In this document: positions 34,123 to 45,386 of the stretch, one piece after another
How positions within the stretch are numbered: position 1 is the first letter of the stretch
How the letters are laid out: each line of letters starts with the position of its first letter
From: Thelonectria olida
Lineage: Eukaryota > Ascomycota > Sordariomycetes > Hypocreales > Nectriaceae
NCBI GenBank assembly: GCA_020736575.1
Contig: JAGPYM010000019.1
Location: 124,001 to 188,000, forward strand
Reading direction: 5' to 3'
Length of the DNA: 64,000 nt
The notes under the pieces: model-generated
The model's database searches: none
Told to the model about the DNA's origin: nothing
The model's input: only the letters and a program-made list of their open reading frames with translations
Translations under genes and position numbers: made by a program

Positions 34123-35921
34123 AATACCATGTGCAGTATGAAGGATGGGATGAGGAATTTTCACAAGGAGCAGAGTGCAGCTTTGAGGAGAGTCAAAGCG
34201 TCTATATTTTAATTATCTCATTCTTTAAAAGCCCATTATGCATCGCGGTGTTGGAAACCAGTAATGGGTCATATCGCAAGAGTGCTTGGGCAGGTTGGCT
34301 AACTATGGCACGCGAAGCAAGGAGACACACTTGAGGTTTAGCAATCTAATAAGGAACAAGTGAGAAGATTGGGAAATATATTGTATGTTAATGCTTTCAT
34401 CGATCAAGTGCCCATGGGCATGCTCTTTCGAGCTCATACAAGCGCCACGCATGAGCTACGAAGATGGAAGTTACTCTCCGGACCCAGGTGCTTCTACCCA
34501 CGAAGCCCTGCAATCGTCACGAATCGTGGTTTGCGCCTACTTGAACTTTAACACCATGCTAATGACTCAGAATGCGGAATGACAAGAATGAAAGTGCTCA
34601 GTGGTCTCGTGGCCATCCCGAACAAGCTTCGTAGCCGGCTTTCCGGACCCAGGTAACCGTCCCAGTCTCATGCAAGTCTACCCATTCCCAGGCCATGTGT
34701 TGGCACATCGTTGCTTGATTAGATCCCTTGATACACATGAAGGCTTCGCAATATTGAGTAAAGTAATAAACGAAGACAAACAGGTTGGCGAAGCCACAGA
34801 GAAAGACTTGCTCTGGAGTTGGACCTGGTACACGGGTGGTCACGCGACCACTAAAATGACCTACGCCAGTGGCTTACCCTATGTCCACTGTGGAGGCCGA
34901 GTATTTGGAAAGGAACGAAACTGGAACCTAAGTTTACTGAGTTATCTCAGAGTGCGGCAAAGTTCCATCTCCTTTTCTGATAAGCGCAGTTATTGGAAGA
35001 GGATAAGAATCGCCCCCAAAGCCAAACTTTCGACTTGGGGGGAATAATCTTGATGATCAGCGGCTGAGGTTGGTCGCGACTCAATAGTCTCGGACTAAAG
35101 ACATGAGGAGCAGGAACCTTGACAGGAAAGCAAGGAAAAAGAAAAGAAAACAAAGAGGCGAAATTAGGAGACTGAAATCACAGAGAAGCATTTGACAGGG
35201 ACTGGTCTTTGTTCATATTGAATCCGAGTAGCAAGTGGCTGCAAACTGCCCGTCTGCAGCTTGATCCGCGGCCACTGCCGTCCGGGGCGATTGACATGAT
35301 GCCGGCAAATGGCATGCTCGAAGAAAGTGGCAATTCGTTAGCGAGTGGAGATGGACTCTTCTTCATCTCCACCTCTCCTCACTGACAGGGCTCCTGGCTC
35401 CTGCTGCATTCGTGGAGATGTTTGTTTCAACGGCGGCGGATATGTTATTCCGGCACTCGATGACCTGAGGATAATCGATTTTCAAGTTGAATGACACGAT
35501 GGGTGTGTCCTGGATGGTTGAATTGAAAATAATTGCATTGAAAATCAAGGCAGCAACAAGAGCCGTCTCAGCGAACCACTCACAATGGCCAATCAATCCC
35601 GTCAGCTTAGGCCTAAAGCGTGCTTCCCAATTTTTGTGATATGTGACCTGGACATTTTTGGTCTCCGCTCCAGCCGGCTCTAGGCTCCATCCGAACCGAT
35701 CCATACTGCCGTTAGGATTCCGCAAGGACAGAACGGGACCCAATCTAAACATCACCTCCATCATTAGCATTGCATTGCGTCGTTGGCCGTGTCACTGTCA
35801 CGTCTTGTGCGTCTCTCCCCCCTGGCCTCCTTTCACCCACAGCTATCACTCAACTTACCGACCGAGAAGCATCCGCTAGACAGTCACGCCTCTCCTCCTC
35901 CCCCTCACGCCAACTGCACGT

Positions 35922-35953
35922 CGCATCTGCATCTCCATCTCCATCTGCATCTC
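35922..35953 (+). repeat. CATCTS hexanucleotide repeat in the F-box gene leader
   Basis: Imperfect tandem units of CATCTG/CATCTC lie about 100 bp upstream of the F-box gene ATG at 36054, within a pyrimidine-rich leader. Copy number may vary between strains. Confidence 0.75.
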
Positions 35954-36053
35954 ACGCCAACTCTGATTCAAGTCGATACGCGCATCACCCCACCGACCCT
36001 TTTGTATCCTTTCGAACAACCTTTCGTCCACAGGGGCCGCGAGCCTCGCAATC

Positions 36054-39000
36054 ATGTCCAATAAGGACCCTAACATGGATCCGTTCTCACCTGCCCATCA
36101 ACCGGACGAGGGCTACTCGGAGGACCCTCTGAACCCCTCTGTTCATGCCGACCTCCCTGCTGCTCTCGCCCACCTCACATCGCATGGCGACCTCCTCACA
36201 TGGCTCTCTACCAATGCCAACCTTCTCTCCCTCAAGACTCGCACCGGTGCGTTGCCCCTTGTCCTCCAATCGTCCTGCCACCAACCTGAGCTCCAGCTCG
36301 CTGACCTCACCACTAGAGTTGACCATGACCCTTCTCAACGAACTACCAACCTCAGTCATTGCCGAAATTGTTCAGCGCCTGAACCCTAGACTCTACATAG
36401 ACTTCATCCGATACCTTCCCGCCGAGATTTGTCTGAAGATCCTAGGCTACCTCGATCCAGTCTCCTTGGTTAGCGTTACGCAGACGTGCCGTGCCTGGTT
36501 TGATCTGGCCCTCGACAGAAAGCTCTGGGAAACATTATACCACCTGGAAGGTTGGAAAGCCATCTACAGCGAGATCGAGGCGTGTGAGACAAAGGTCAAC
36601 AATGGCCTCAACGTCTCCATCCGCCATTTACACCGACTGCAGTCCCTGCAAGACGCGCATCCTAATAAGATTCGCGCCATTAACGGGGATGAGGATCTGG
36701 AGATGACAGATAGTGACCGAACAGTCAGCTTTAGCGAGAGCATTGCTGGAGGAAGCATCTTTGGCAGCCCCTCGTCGTCCTTCTCGTCGAACCGACCCGT
36801 AATCTTACCTTTGGGAGAGATGGACCTTGATGGTACAGGTTCGAGGGGTGTCGACCGAGAATGGAGCAATGCATCTTCATCTGACAGTAGGGGAAAGCGC
36901 AAGGAGCCCAGCGGCGAGCCTGATTTTGCTCTGCCTCCGATATCCGCTTCCGAAGTATCTGGGACCATGCCGCCATCCTCTCTCTGGATCTGGGACGTCA
37001 AGACCTCAAAGTACAGAATTAACTGGCGATACCTGTACAATATGCGACGCAGGCTGGAGTCAAATTGGGAGCTGGGCAAGTTTACAACCTTTCAATTGCC
37101 CCATCCCAACTATCCAGAGGAAGGCCACCAAGAGTGCGTCTACACGCTGCAATTCGACAGGAAGTACCTCGTCAGTGGCAGTCGAGACCAAACGATGCGG
37201 ATATGGGACATTCACACCTGTCGACTTGTTCGGCCACCCCTGGTCGGCCATCTGGGCTCAGTGCTTTGCCTGCAGTTTGATGCCGACCCCAAGGAAGACC
37301 TGCTCGTTTCTGGAAGTAGTGATTCCAATGTTTTCATCTGGAAGTTTTCCACTGGCGAGCTGTTGCAGAAATTGACTAAGGCTCATCGTGAGTCAGTCTT
37401 GAATGTCCGCTTCGATAACCGAATTCTTGTTACTTCATCCAAGGACAAGACAATCAAGATTTTCAACCGCCACCCTCTGCGACACGGTGACCTTGGGTAT
37501 GGTGGCCAGGAGCTTGTCAATCCCGTACCCAGAAACCTGCACCGCTATGGATACGAACCAGACCTCGCCCAGGAGCTCCCTATCAAACCTGCCTTCTCAA
37601 TGATTGGCCGACTTGACGGACATAACGCAGCTGTCAACGCTATTCAAGTGCGGGATCGAACCGTTGTTTCTGTGTCGGGAGACCGTCATATCAAGGTTTG
37701 GAATTGGCCAGACCAAGTCTGTACCCAGACCATCCCGGCCCATGATAAGGGAATAGCATGCGTCGAATTTGATGGCCGGAGAATAGTCAGTGGTAGCAGC
37801 GACTACGAGGTTTGCATATTTGATGCTCCAACTGGCCTCAAAGTTGCGCAGCTTCGGGGACATGCACACCTGGTCCGGACAGTTCAGGCCGGCTTTGGTG
37901 ATCTGCCGTACAGTAAGTCTGAGGATGCGGCGGAGGCCAAGGCTGTAGACGCCGAATACTTCCGAGCAGTGGAAGCTGGAGAGATTGAACACAGTGTCGA
38001 GCACAGACGCCGCCGCGGCGCTCGTAGAGCGAACGCCGGCAGCTCGCGGCCCGAGGATCTTCAAGCCTTTGGGGCCAAGATCCCTCCGGGAGGCGGTGGA
38101 GGAAGAAAGTATGGCCGTATTGTGTCTGGATCCTATGATCAGAGCATCATTATTTGGAGACGCGACAAGGAAGGCGTCTGGAAGCCTGCCCAACACCTTC
38201 GCCAGGAAGAGGCGGCGGCGGCGGCGCAACGTGAAGCTGCTGCTACTCAGGCAGCCATTCTTCAAGCGCAACAGGGACCCGGCACTGCTCGTGCACCAGC
38301 TCGACCTAACCCACTTGCCAATATCTCCGCTGCAGGAGGCCCCCCTTATCCTCATAGTAGTGGATCGGGATCTGGTCCGGCATCTCTCCGCGACCAGCAT
38401 GGCGATGGGTACCGAATTGCCGGCTCCTACAGAGATCTCATTGACCAAGTCGTACCTCTCGGCGTGTCGGCCCTGAGAGAAGCAATGGCTAGGTATCCTG
38501 TCATGCTGGCACACCACACCTACCTACAGAACGCTATCGAACGTGAGATCTCACCATTTGCTCGAGCTCAACTCCGCAAATCGGTCACAGATGCTCTGAT
38601 TGCTATTCAGCTCAGTCAAACCGCTAGACAGAGGGCAGCACAGGCAGCTCAGGGTCCTTCGCAAGCCCTGCTTGCGGCAGTGGCTGCTGGGCAAACCATC
38701 CCCGCACATGCTCCTGTTCCTCAACAGGCCGGTCCTGTTCCACCGACACCCGTTGTTCCGATAGCCGATATACACGGTCATCCTCCCCCAGTCGCCCAAC
38801 AACCTGTTGTTGCCAACCCGCACCAGCAAGCTGTGCCTCCCGCAGCTGCGGCACCTCAGGGAGCCCAGAACCAGCCCCAAGCTGTGGGTGGGCAACAAGG
38901 TCAACAGGGTCAACAAGGACAACAAGGACAGCAAGCCCAGCAACAGCAGCAAAACCACCACCCACATATCGCCGCGGCAGAGAACTCACCGGCTCGGGTT

Positions 39001-39129
39001 TTCAAGCTGCAATTCGACGCTCGGAAAATCATTTGTTGCAGCCAGGCGCCCGTCATCGTAGGATGGGACTTTTGTAACAAAGATTCCGAGTTGGAAGAGG
39101 CGGTGCGATTCTTTGCGACGGTTGATTAA
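36054..39129 (+). CDS. fwd-1: F-box/WD40 repeat protein, SCF substrate receptor (FWD-1 type)
   Basis: The model is join(36054..36246, 36317..39129), 1001 aa. The 70-nt intron (GTGCGT..TAG) forms a Glu codon and rejoins 'LKTRTELTMTLLNELP'. An F-box lies at about 95-140 ('RYLPAEICLKILGYLDP'). WD40 blades 1-6 span about 337-680, with typical 'LVSGSRDQTMRIWD' and 'RIVSGSSDYEVCIFD' sequences. A seventh blade-like segment ('FKLQFDARKIICC..GWDF') lies at about 960-990, separated by a ~280-residue insertion rich in Ala/Pro/Gln with a QQG repeat. As an SCF receptor it would bind Skp1 through the F-box and phosphodegrons through the propeller. Neurospora FWD-1 targets the clock protein FRQ; orthology is my best match from memory, not verified by alignment. 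Convergent with vps60. Confidence 0.88.
38888..38955 (+). repeat. Gln-Gln-Gly coding repeat
   Basis: Tandem units of GGTCAACAA/GGACAACAA encode a Gln/Gly-rich run near residue 925 of the F-box/WD40 protein, inside the insertion between propeller blades. Confidence 0.85.
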
Positions 39130-39512
39130 GTCAGAAGCAGTCATGCATTCGGTTTAGCGAAGGAGTTTTGGTTTCGAGGTGGGGTTTTTTGTTCGAATAG
39201 CGAGGGGAACCGGCTCGTCCACAAGAAAGGACATGTATCACGTACCTCACCTGTTAGATTTAAATTATACGGCATGGCGAATTGTATGTGAGCTACTGGG
39301 TAGGAGAGCGGACTTGGATGGAAGGACAACAATGGATAAAGTCGCAGACCCTTAATCCTCTCGCCATGCTCGTGTCATCGCGCCATCAAGATCATGTAAT
39401 AATTATTCTTTGTTTCGAACGTGTGAATACCCAACCAACGCCTTGTTGCGAACCATCAACGTGAACCCCAAGTATGTCTTTCGCCTTGTTGAAACTTGCA
39501 TTACCCTGCTAA
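39130..39512. other. Convergent 3' intergenic region (F-box gene / vps60)
   Basis: This 383-bp gap lies between two convergent stop codons. An AT-rich stretch near 39255-39275 could provide polyadenylation signals. No coding sequence is seen. Confidence 0.65.
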
Positions 39513-40151
39513 TCACCCTGCCGCCTGCTTCACCTTGTCCTCCGTCTCTGGCGGCTCGTCGACGAATGAAGGCACAACCTCGTCCTGCAGGAAGCCTGGT
39601 ACCGCGCCGCCCATCTCCTGCTCCAGCTCAACTTCCATGCCCAAAGCCTCGAGCTCAGCATCCAGCTCCGACTCGTCCACCTCGTCAGGGATATCGTAGC
39701 TCCGCGCCAAGCTCTCCTGTATCTCGTTCCCAACATCCATCAAGTCGGCCATCTCATCCTGCAGCCGCTCAATCTTGTCAATGTCAATCTTGCCGTACTG
39801 CCGCCGCAGCTCCTTGTTGGTCGTCTTCATGGCGTCGACCTGGGTCATGACGTTCTTGAGGTTGTCCTGCATGTTCTGGGCCTGCTCCATGTTCCAGACT
39901 TGGCTCTCGAGCTTCTCCTTCTCGGCCTCGTAGGCCTTGCGACGCTGCAGGACCTTGAGGGCCTTTTGCTTGATGGCCTGCTTGCCGGGGCCCTCGCGCA
40001 TACGGGAGAGCTTTTCTTGGTAGGCGCCAAGCTCGCCGTTGAGGGCCTTGAGCTTGGTGTCGAGGGAGGCGACGCGGGTGTCGAGGTTGGTGATGGCGCC
40101 GTTGAGTGTGGGTTTGGGCCCAGTGGGCTTGGAGCCGAAGAGGCGGTTCAT
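39513..40151 (-). CDS. vps60: ESCRT-III-associated protein Vps60 (CHMP5 family)
   Basis: A single-exon gene encoding 212 aa, which matches the family length of about 210-230. The N-terminus is the diagnostic 'MNRLFGSKP'. A basic, helical Snf7 core follows ('MREGPGKQAIKQKALKVLQRRK', 'NMEQAQNMQDNLKNVMTQVDAMKTTNKELRRQYGKIDIDKIE'). The acidic C-terminus (about 155-212, 'DEVDESELDAELEALGME') would carry the MIT-interacting region. Vps60 recruits Vta1 to stimulate the Vps4 ATPase in multivesicular body sorting. The gene converges with the F-box gene and is divergent from the 1299-aa gene. Confidence 0.95.
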   Translation of the reverse strand: MNRLFGSKPTGPKPTLNGAITNLDTRVASLDTKLKALNGELGAYQEKLSRMREGPGKQAIKQKALKVLQRRKAYEAEKEKLESQVWNMEQAQNMQDNLKNVMTQVDAMKTTNKELRRQYGKIDIDKIERLQDEMADLMDVGNEIQESLARSYDIPDEVDESELDAELEALGMEVELEQEMGGAVPGFLQDEVVPSFVDEPPETEDKVKQAAG

Positions 40152-41307
40152 CGTGGGCGGTGTGCGTCGAGAAAATGGAGTTCGTTGTCCGTTGCGGAAG
40201 AGCCCGAGGTTTGGGTGGGAGAGAATGGGCTGAGGCGGTGATCAAGATCAAGGCCTGGGAGAATTCACTGGCGCCTGGAGGGATGACGTTTGGCAGGCGA
40301 CGAGGCTCAACGCTAAAGTCGATTGTGACGGCGGGGCAAAGCAGTGGCCCCACTGTTGGAGCCCAAACCCGTGGATGACTAAGCCATGGACCCTGGTTTT
40401 TAGAGCAAAGCAAAAGCTCACTTCCAGGTCAAGAATGATTGGCTGGCATTTTGTTGTTTTCCCAAGGGCCGCTGTGAGAGCGACCGCGTTTTGATTTCGT
40501 GATGAATGGATGAGAGGAGTCGATTGCTTTAGTCTTGAGGGTATCGTGATTCATAGGGTATTAACCATCCTGATGATTGAGACGCGGTGCATAGGGAGTT
40601 CGGTTGTGCGCCCAGACTTGGTATAAGTCGAGGAGATCCTCGGAATACAACGGTTCAGGGTTGGGTCAATGTTTTTTGCCATTTCAGGTAGCAAGAGGAC
40701 GCGAGGCACAGGCCGTATGGGATTGGCACATTATTAGAATCAGGTCAATTAACAATGGGCAATTAATTGTTCGAGTCTGGAGGAACTAGGTGTGGACGGG
40801 AGTGAGACTTAAGCATCGGCTCCTCCCGCATAAACAACAACCCGCAACCATTTCGCGAGAGACCGAACAACTCAACATTGTTCTAAGAAATGAGCCCATT
40901 GACCCCTCACTTGGCTTCTGTTCCTATTCATCCTCACCGATCAGTCACCCGTTTGCAACTGACAGGCAGTGACAGGGTTGCAGGGGTGGCCCACGAAGCG
41001 ACCCACGTGACCTTGCGCGATTGTTTGGTGCACCTCGACGCGTCGCATTTCCACACACCACACACCCACTTTGGCCCCAGCTTCACTTTCTTTTGCAACA
41101 CCACAACTTGGCGACGTTTTTCCCCCGACAACGTTTCTTTTCACTTTCGACTTGTCGCACTCGCCCTCGTGGTTCTCTGCACTTTCTACAGCTTCCTGAA
41201 GCTTCACTTCCAACTTTCTCGGCCTTTTTAGCTCGTTGCCCCGTCCTTGGGTGGTTTGTTTACTTTCGTCCCCAACATCCCTCGTCTGCGTTCTGCCCTT
41301 GGTCGCG
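40152..41307. other. Divergent promoter region (vps60 / 1299-aa gene)
   Basis: This 1.16-kb region holds the promoters of two divergent genes. A CACGTGACC element lies at 41004-41012, about 300 bp upstream of the + strand start, and an ATTGG (inverted CCAAT) lies near 40438. No gene is seen. Confidence 0.6.
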
Positions 41308-44300
41308 ATGGCAAAGACAGACCTCCCCGAATGGGGTTTTGGCTTCGCGCCCCCCAATATGTGAGTTTCATCCTCGCTCAGACGTTACTTACTATGGCGG
41401 GCTTTATTTAGCTGACCTTCTTTATTCAGCAATCCCGTCGACGCCTCGTTTATCAAGTTCTTCCCTTGCGACTCGGCCGAGACCCCCTCTTCAAATGTCG
41501 ATGTCAACACACAGTATGCTTGATCCTGACGCGGCCTGCACCCGCAGTCGACGATGCTCACTCTAGATGAACAGATCCTACAATGCGATTTTCACCGTCC
41601 CCGTCTCGCACACAAGACCTCCCGCGTGGTCCCGCATCGCGATCCAGCCCCATGCGTCTACCAAGTTCACTGGTCTCATCATGAAGCGCGTCGGCCTGAC
41701 CCCTCCTCGAACCGTCGTGAACGCGCACATCATTGTTCAGAAGGAATCTGCCCGAGCTGCTGCCGAACGCGAGGTTGAAGATGAGGACCGCCGAATCCGA
41801 CGACGACTCAACAACTATGAGCCTTCAGTGCAAGCAGCCAAGCTTGATGGCAAGCCCGCTTCACAAGCCGAAATGGCTCATCTTATTATGCGTGCCAAGG
41901 GTATGTTTTGGCGAGTAATTACAGCGGCGCATGGACTAACTTGTGACAGTGGACGCTTCCAACAACTTCATGATCACCTCCACCTCCACACCATTTGCGG
42001 ACAAGCAGGAAGCCCGCGCCGGTCGACTCACCCAGGTCTGCCCTGTCAAGCGATACCGCACCGTTGACTATTCCACCCCTCTCGATCCCGCTGGTGGAAA
42101 CTCATTCACCATCTACCGCGAAGTCATCCCCATCATTACTCGAGCGATGCGCAAGGGTATGGACGAAGTCGACTACACTACCGCTTCTATTGCTACGACT
42201 TCGCGCATCATGCGAGACATGCGTCGCAGTCGCCAACCCCGTCTTTGCCTGGCTGCTCATGGCACGCCCGATCTCTCCGACATTTCTGACGCGACCGAGC
42301 CGGACACTTCTTACTCTATCAAGCCCCCTGTCATCAAGGCCGAGTCCCGCTCTCCCCGCAAGCGAATTGCGAAGCTTACAAGCACCGTGAAGGGAGGATT
42401 GAAGCGCCTGACCCAGATCGTCAAGTTGAGCCCTGGCTCCAGCCCCAAAGCCGAGCCCTCTCCCAGCAAGTCTGACTCGACACCGTCTACGCCTCTCCGA
42501 CTCTCACCTCCCTCTTTGGAGCCAATCATTACCCCGTCTGGCGTTACTCCATCTATGACTACTCCTTTCCGAGATGCTGCTACTCCTTCGCGACCTATTA
42601 TCACCCCTTCTGGCGTCACTCCATCTTTGACTACTCCTTTCCGAGAAGTTGCTACTCCGTCGCGACCCATCATCACACCATCCGGCGTCACACCTTCGAT
42701 TGCCTCGAGCCCTCTCTCTCAATCCGCTTTTTCTGCATCCGACTTGGTTACTGCTGAAGACTCACCCTCGCGTCCCGGCTTCACTTTCCAGGTGCCCGAT
42801 TCCACCGATTTTTCGACTCTCAACGCTTCCCAATCCGCAGTCGATGCTACAGAGCTTTCTGTTGATGACGATATTACCCGCGATGTTCTTGGTCGTGTTT
42901 CTACTTCACCCGATACCCCTCGCTGGTTGGCACCGCCTTCTGATGCCGAGGCGACTCTTATCATGGCAGACTTTGAGGATTCCCAACCCACTGAGACCCA
43001 GTCGCCCAAGTTCGCCCGACCCGTTGCCCCTACTCCTTCGCGGTGGCACCGACATGAACCCTTCAGCCCCGCCACAGCTCCTTCAACACCTTGCCAGAGC
43101 GACAGCCCTATCGGACTAGCTACGTTGATTCCTCCCTCTACACCTACCTCGGCCAAGTGCCCTTATGAGTCCCCGAACGGCTCCGATTTCCGATTTGGCG
43201 CAATGTCCCCTGCGTTCAACAATAGCATCTCTTGGATGAACCCCCCCATTCAAGCTAGCGACTCTCACAGAATCAAGAACCTCAACTCGGCTCGTCGCCG
43301 ACAGAGTGAGCCTCTTATCCGTAAGTACCTGAAGTCGCAGGCCCGACGTCAATCCTCGTCGCCGCGCAAGGTCAGGTTTCAAGACGAGGATTCCCTGTTT
43401 GAGAACACTTCTATTGCTTCCATTTTCCAATCCGTCCAGTCTAACGTTGCCGAAGCTGTCGATCCTGCCAAGACGACCGTTTCTGTTTCGGACATGACGA
43501 TGGCCGACCCTACGAACGCCGACCCTGCTGCCGCTGCTACGCCCGCTGCCTACGCCCCAACTCTCGAAGACGGTGTTTTGAACATTGACATGCGCCAAAA
43601 CCTGGATATTTTCCACGCATCTCCTGTTTCTCAACTCGCTGAGATTGCCCATGACTCTTGCTCAGGACACGCTAAGGTCGTTGTTAATGAGGAGAATGGC
43701 AGGCTTTTCGTCCGGTTTAAGTTATCGGCTGAGCACGCCCACATGTTCCCTGCGAGCCAAGGCTTTAACGACTCCCAATTCGCCTTTTCTCCATTGGCGG
43801 CTTCTCGTTCCCCCAGAATCACTTTCAACTCGCGACAGCCTGCGTTCAACCCCGCGCAAAGTACTCCGGTTACAGCTCCTACCAACCGTACCCTGTTTAT
43901 GGAAACGCCTACGAACCTTCAAGCTTCTGCGCAAAGAACCCCCTCGGTCTTGCAAGCCAGTTCTTCTCTGAGCGTTCTCGACCATACTCCTTCTATCACC
44001 GGCCTGTTCACGGAGCAAAGCACTACTCCTGCTTCGCAAACACCAACTGCTCAGACTGCCGATGTTGCGCAAAATGCCAACTCTAGCTCCGTTTCCGATA
44101 ACATCACGCCTTCCGCAAACCCCTTGTCGCCTGAAGAGACCTCGGTCCAGCAAACTCCTATCAAGCCTGCGGATGAGACTACTCCTGCTGCCGCTGAGCA
44201 ATCAATTGCTAGCCTTACCCCTACCAAATCAGCAGAAGAGACTATTCCTGCTGCCGCTGAGCAATCGATTGCCAGTCTTAACCCTACCCCCGCTGCCGAT

Positions 44301-45386
44301 AACTCTGACAAGTTGGCTATGAATACCACTCCTATTCCTGCGCAGACCTTCACTACCTCTTCTTTTACTCCTGTCAACAAGACCTCACCTAGAACCCAGA
44401 TCACCACCCCATCTGGAGAGAGTCAGACAACCTATAAATCGACCCCTGCAAAGAACACAGAAGCGACTGAGAACTCGGTGCCCTCTGAAGCAGTCTCGCA
44501 ACAAGTATACGACGACAGCCCTGGCCGCGACTATATGCGTGCCTTCATCAAGCGGTCCCGACGCGCCTCCACTACCGAGGCCGGATCCCCGATCGCCCCT
44601 CCCCTCAAGCGGAAGCCGTTGGAGGCTAAGAGCCCCAACACTCCCAGTCCTCAGAAGAAGCGCAAGCTTCAGAAGGACGAGGCCAAGTCGCCTCTCGGGA
44701 AGCAGCCTGAGGAAAACCAGGTGCCTGTCCCCAAGCGGGTTCGTCGCACCCCCAAGGCCAGCCGACAGAAGACCGACCTGGCAATTGACATGGAGGATCA
44801 CCCTGCGTCTGCAGTGGATGCCACGGCCCAGGCTGATGAGCAGGAGGATGGAGAGGAGCAGAATGCTCCTGCAAGACGGTCGACCCGTCTTCGCAGTACT
44901 CGAGCGAGCTCGGCGCCGAAGTCCTCCATTCCGACTGCCATCAAGCTTGGTGGCCGTTCTGGTGCCGGCCGTGGCACCATCCTCAACTCGACCGTCCGCT
45001 CCGATCAGCAGGAGCTGAACGCCCAGACTCGCCTCAACACCAAGAGGAACAAGGGTGATGCGGAGTATCCCGCACAGGTTCTGGCTAGAGTCGCAGAATC
45101 TGGCGAGGTGTCGGACGCGTCGGAGGCGTCCTCCAACACTTCGGGTGGCTCAGGCGACCGTAAGTCGGTCGTCTGGAAGGACCCGTTGGAGGATGTGCAG
45201 ACGGAGGAGAAGCCCAAGAAGGGCCGGACCGCGGCCAAGGCCAAGGCGACTCAGGGGAAGACGGGCATCGCGAAGCCCTCCCAGAAGAGGAGCGCCAAGG
45301 TCGCGGAGAGTCTGGGAATGGTGGCTAATGGCACACCAGCGCGTCCCAAGAGGATGACGCGCTCCCAGACTCGCTCCCAGTCCTGA
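41308..45386 (+). CDS. Large, disordered, probably nuclear protein of unknown function
   Basis: The model is join(41308..41360, 41430..41513, 41575..41900, 41950..45386), 1299 aa, with introns of 69, 61 and 49 nt. The intron 2 acceptor was chosen at 41574 because earlier AGs give stops. Residues 1-160 look folded ('PNINPVDASFIKFFPCD', 'MKRVGLTPPRTVVNAHIIVQKESARAAAEREVEDEDRRIRRR') and the rest is Ser/Thr/Pro-rich with many S/TP sites. Two internal tandem repeats occur: 24 residues about 2.5 times (346-404), and 21 residues twice in the third quarter. The C-terminal third is basic, with a KKRK nuclear-localisation-like stretch near 1056 and an 'RMTRSQTRSQ' end. I do not recognise the family. 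A nuclear, CDK-regulated chromatin or mitotic role is inference from composition only. Confidence 0.86.
42522..42698 (+). repeat. 72-bp tandem repeat inside the 1299-aa gene
   Basis: Units begin at 42522, 42594 and 42666 (partial) and encode the 24-residue motif starting 'PIITPSGVTPS' and ending 'FRDAATPSR'. Nucleotide divergence between copies is mostly at third positions, so selection on the protein is likely. Confidence 0.9.
44157..44282 (+). repeat. 63-bp tandem duplication inside the 1299-aa gene
   Basis: Two 63-bp units encode 21-residue copies sharing 'PAAAEQSIASL'. This is a second, unrelated internal repeat of the same gene. Confidence 0.9.

Larger units (their letters stand above)
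28319..36053. other. 7.7-kb gene-free divergent region between cdc24 and the F-box gene
   Basis: I see no supportable gene. From left to right it holds the cdc24 leader and a purine-rich tract (pyrimidine-rich on the cdc24 strand) at about 28910-29040, recurring TACAGTAC motifs between 29057 and 30398, an orphan pyrimidine tract at 30505-30560, an AT-richer island at about 32600-34600, an 8-bp hairpin at 34104-34122, a 135-codon minus-strand frame at 35363-35770 of unknown status, and the F-box gene leader with a CATCTC-type repeat. It may contain long regulatory sequence or non-coding transcripts. Confidence 0.5.
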
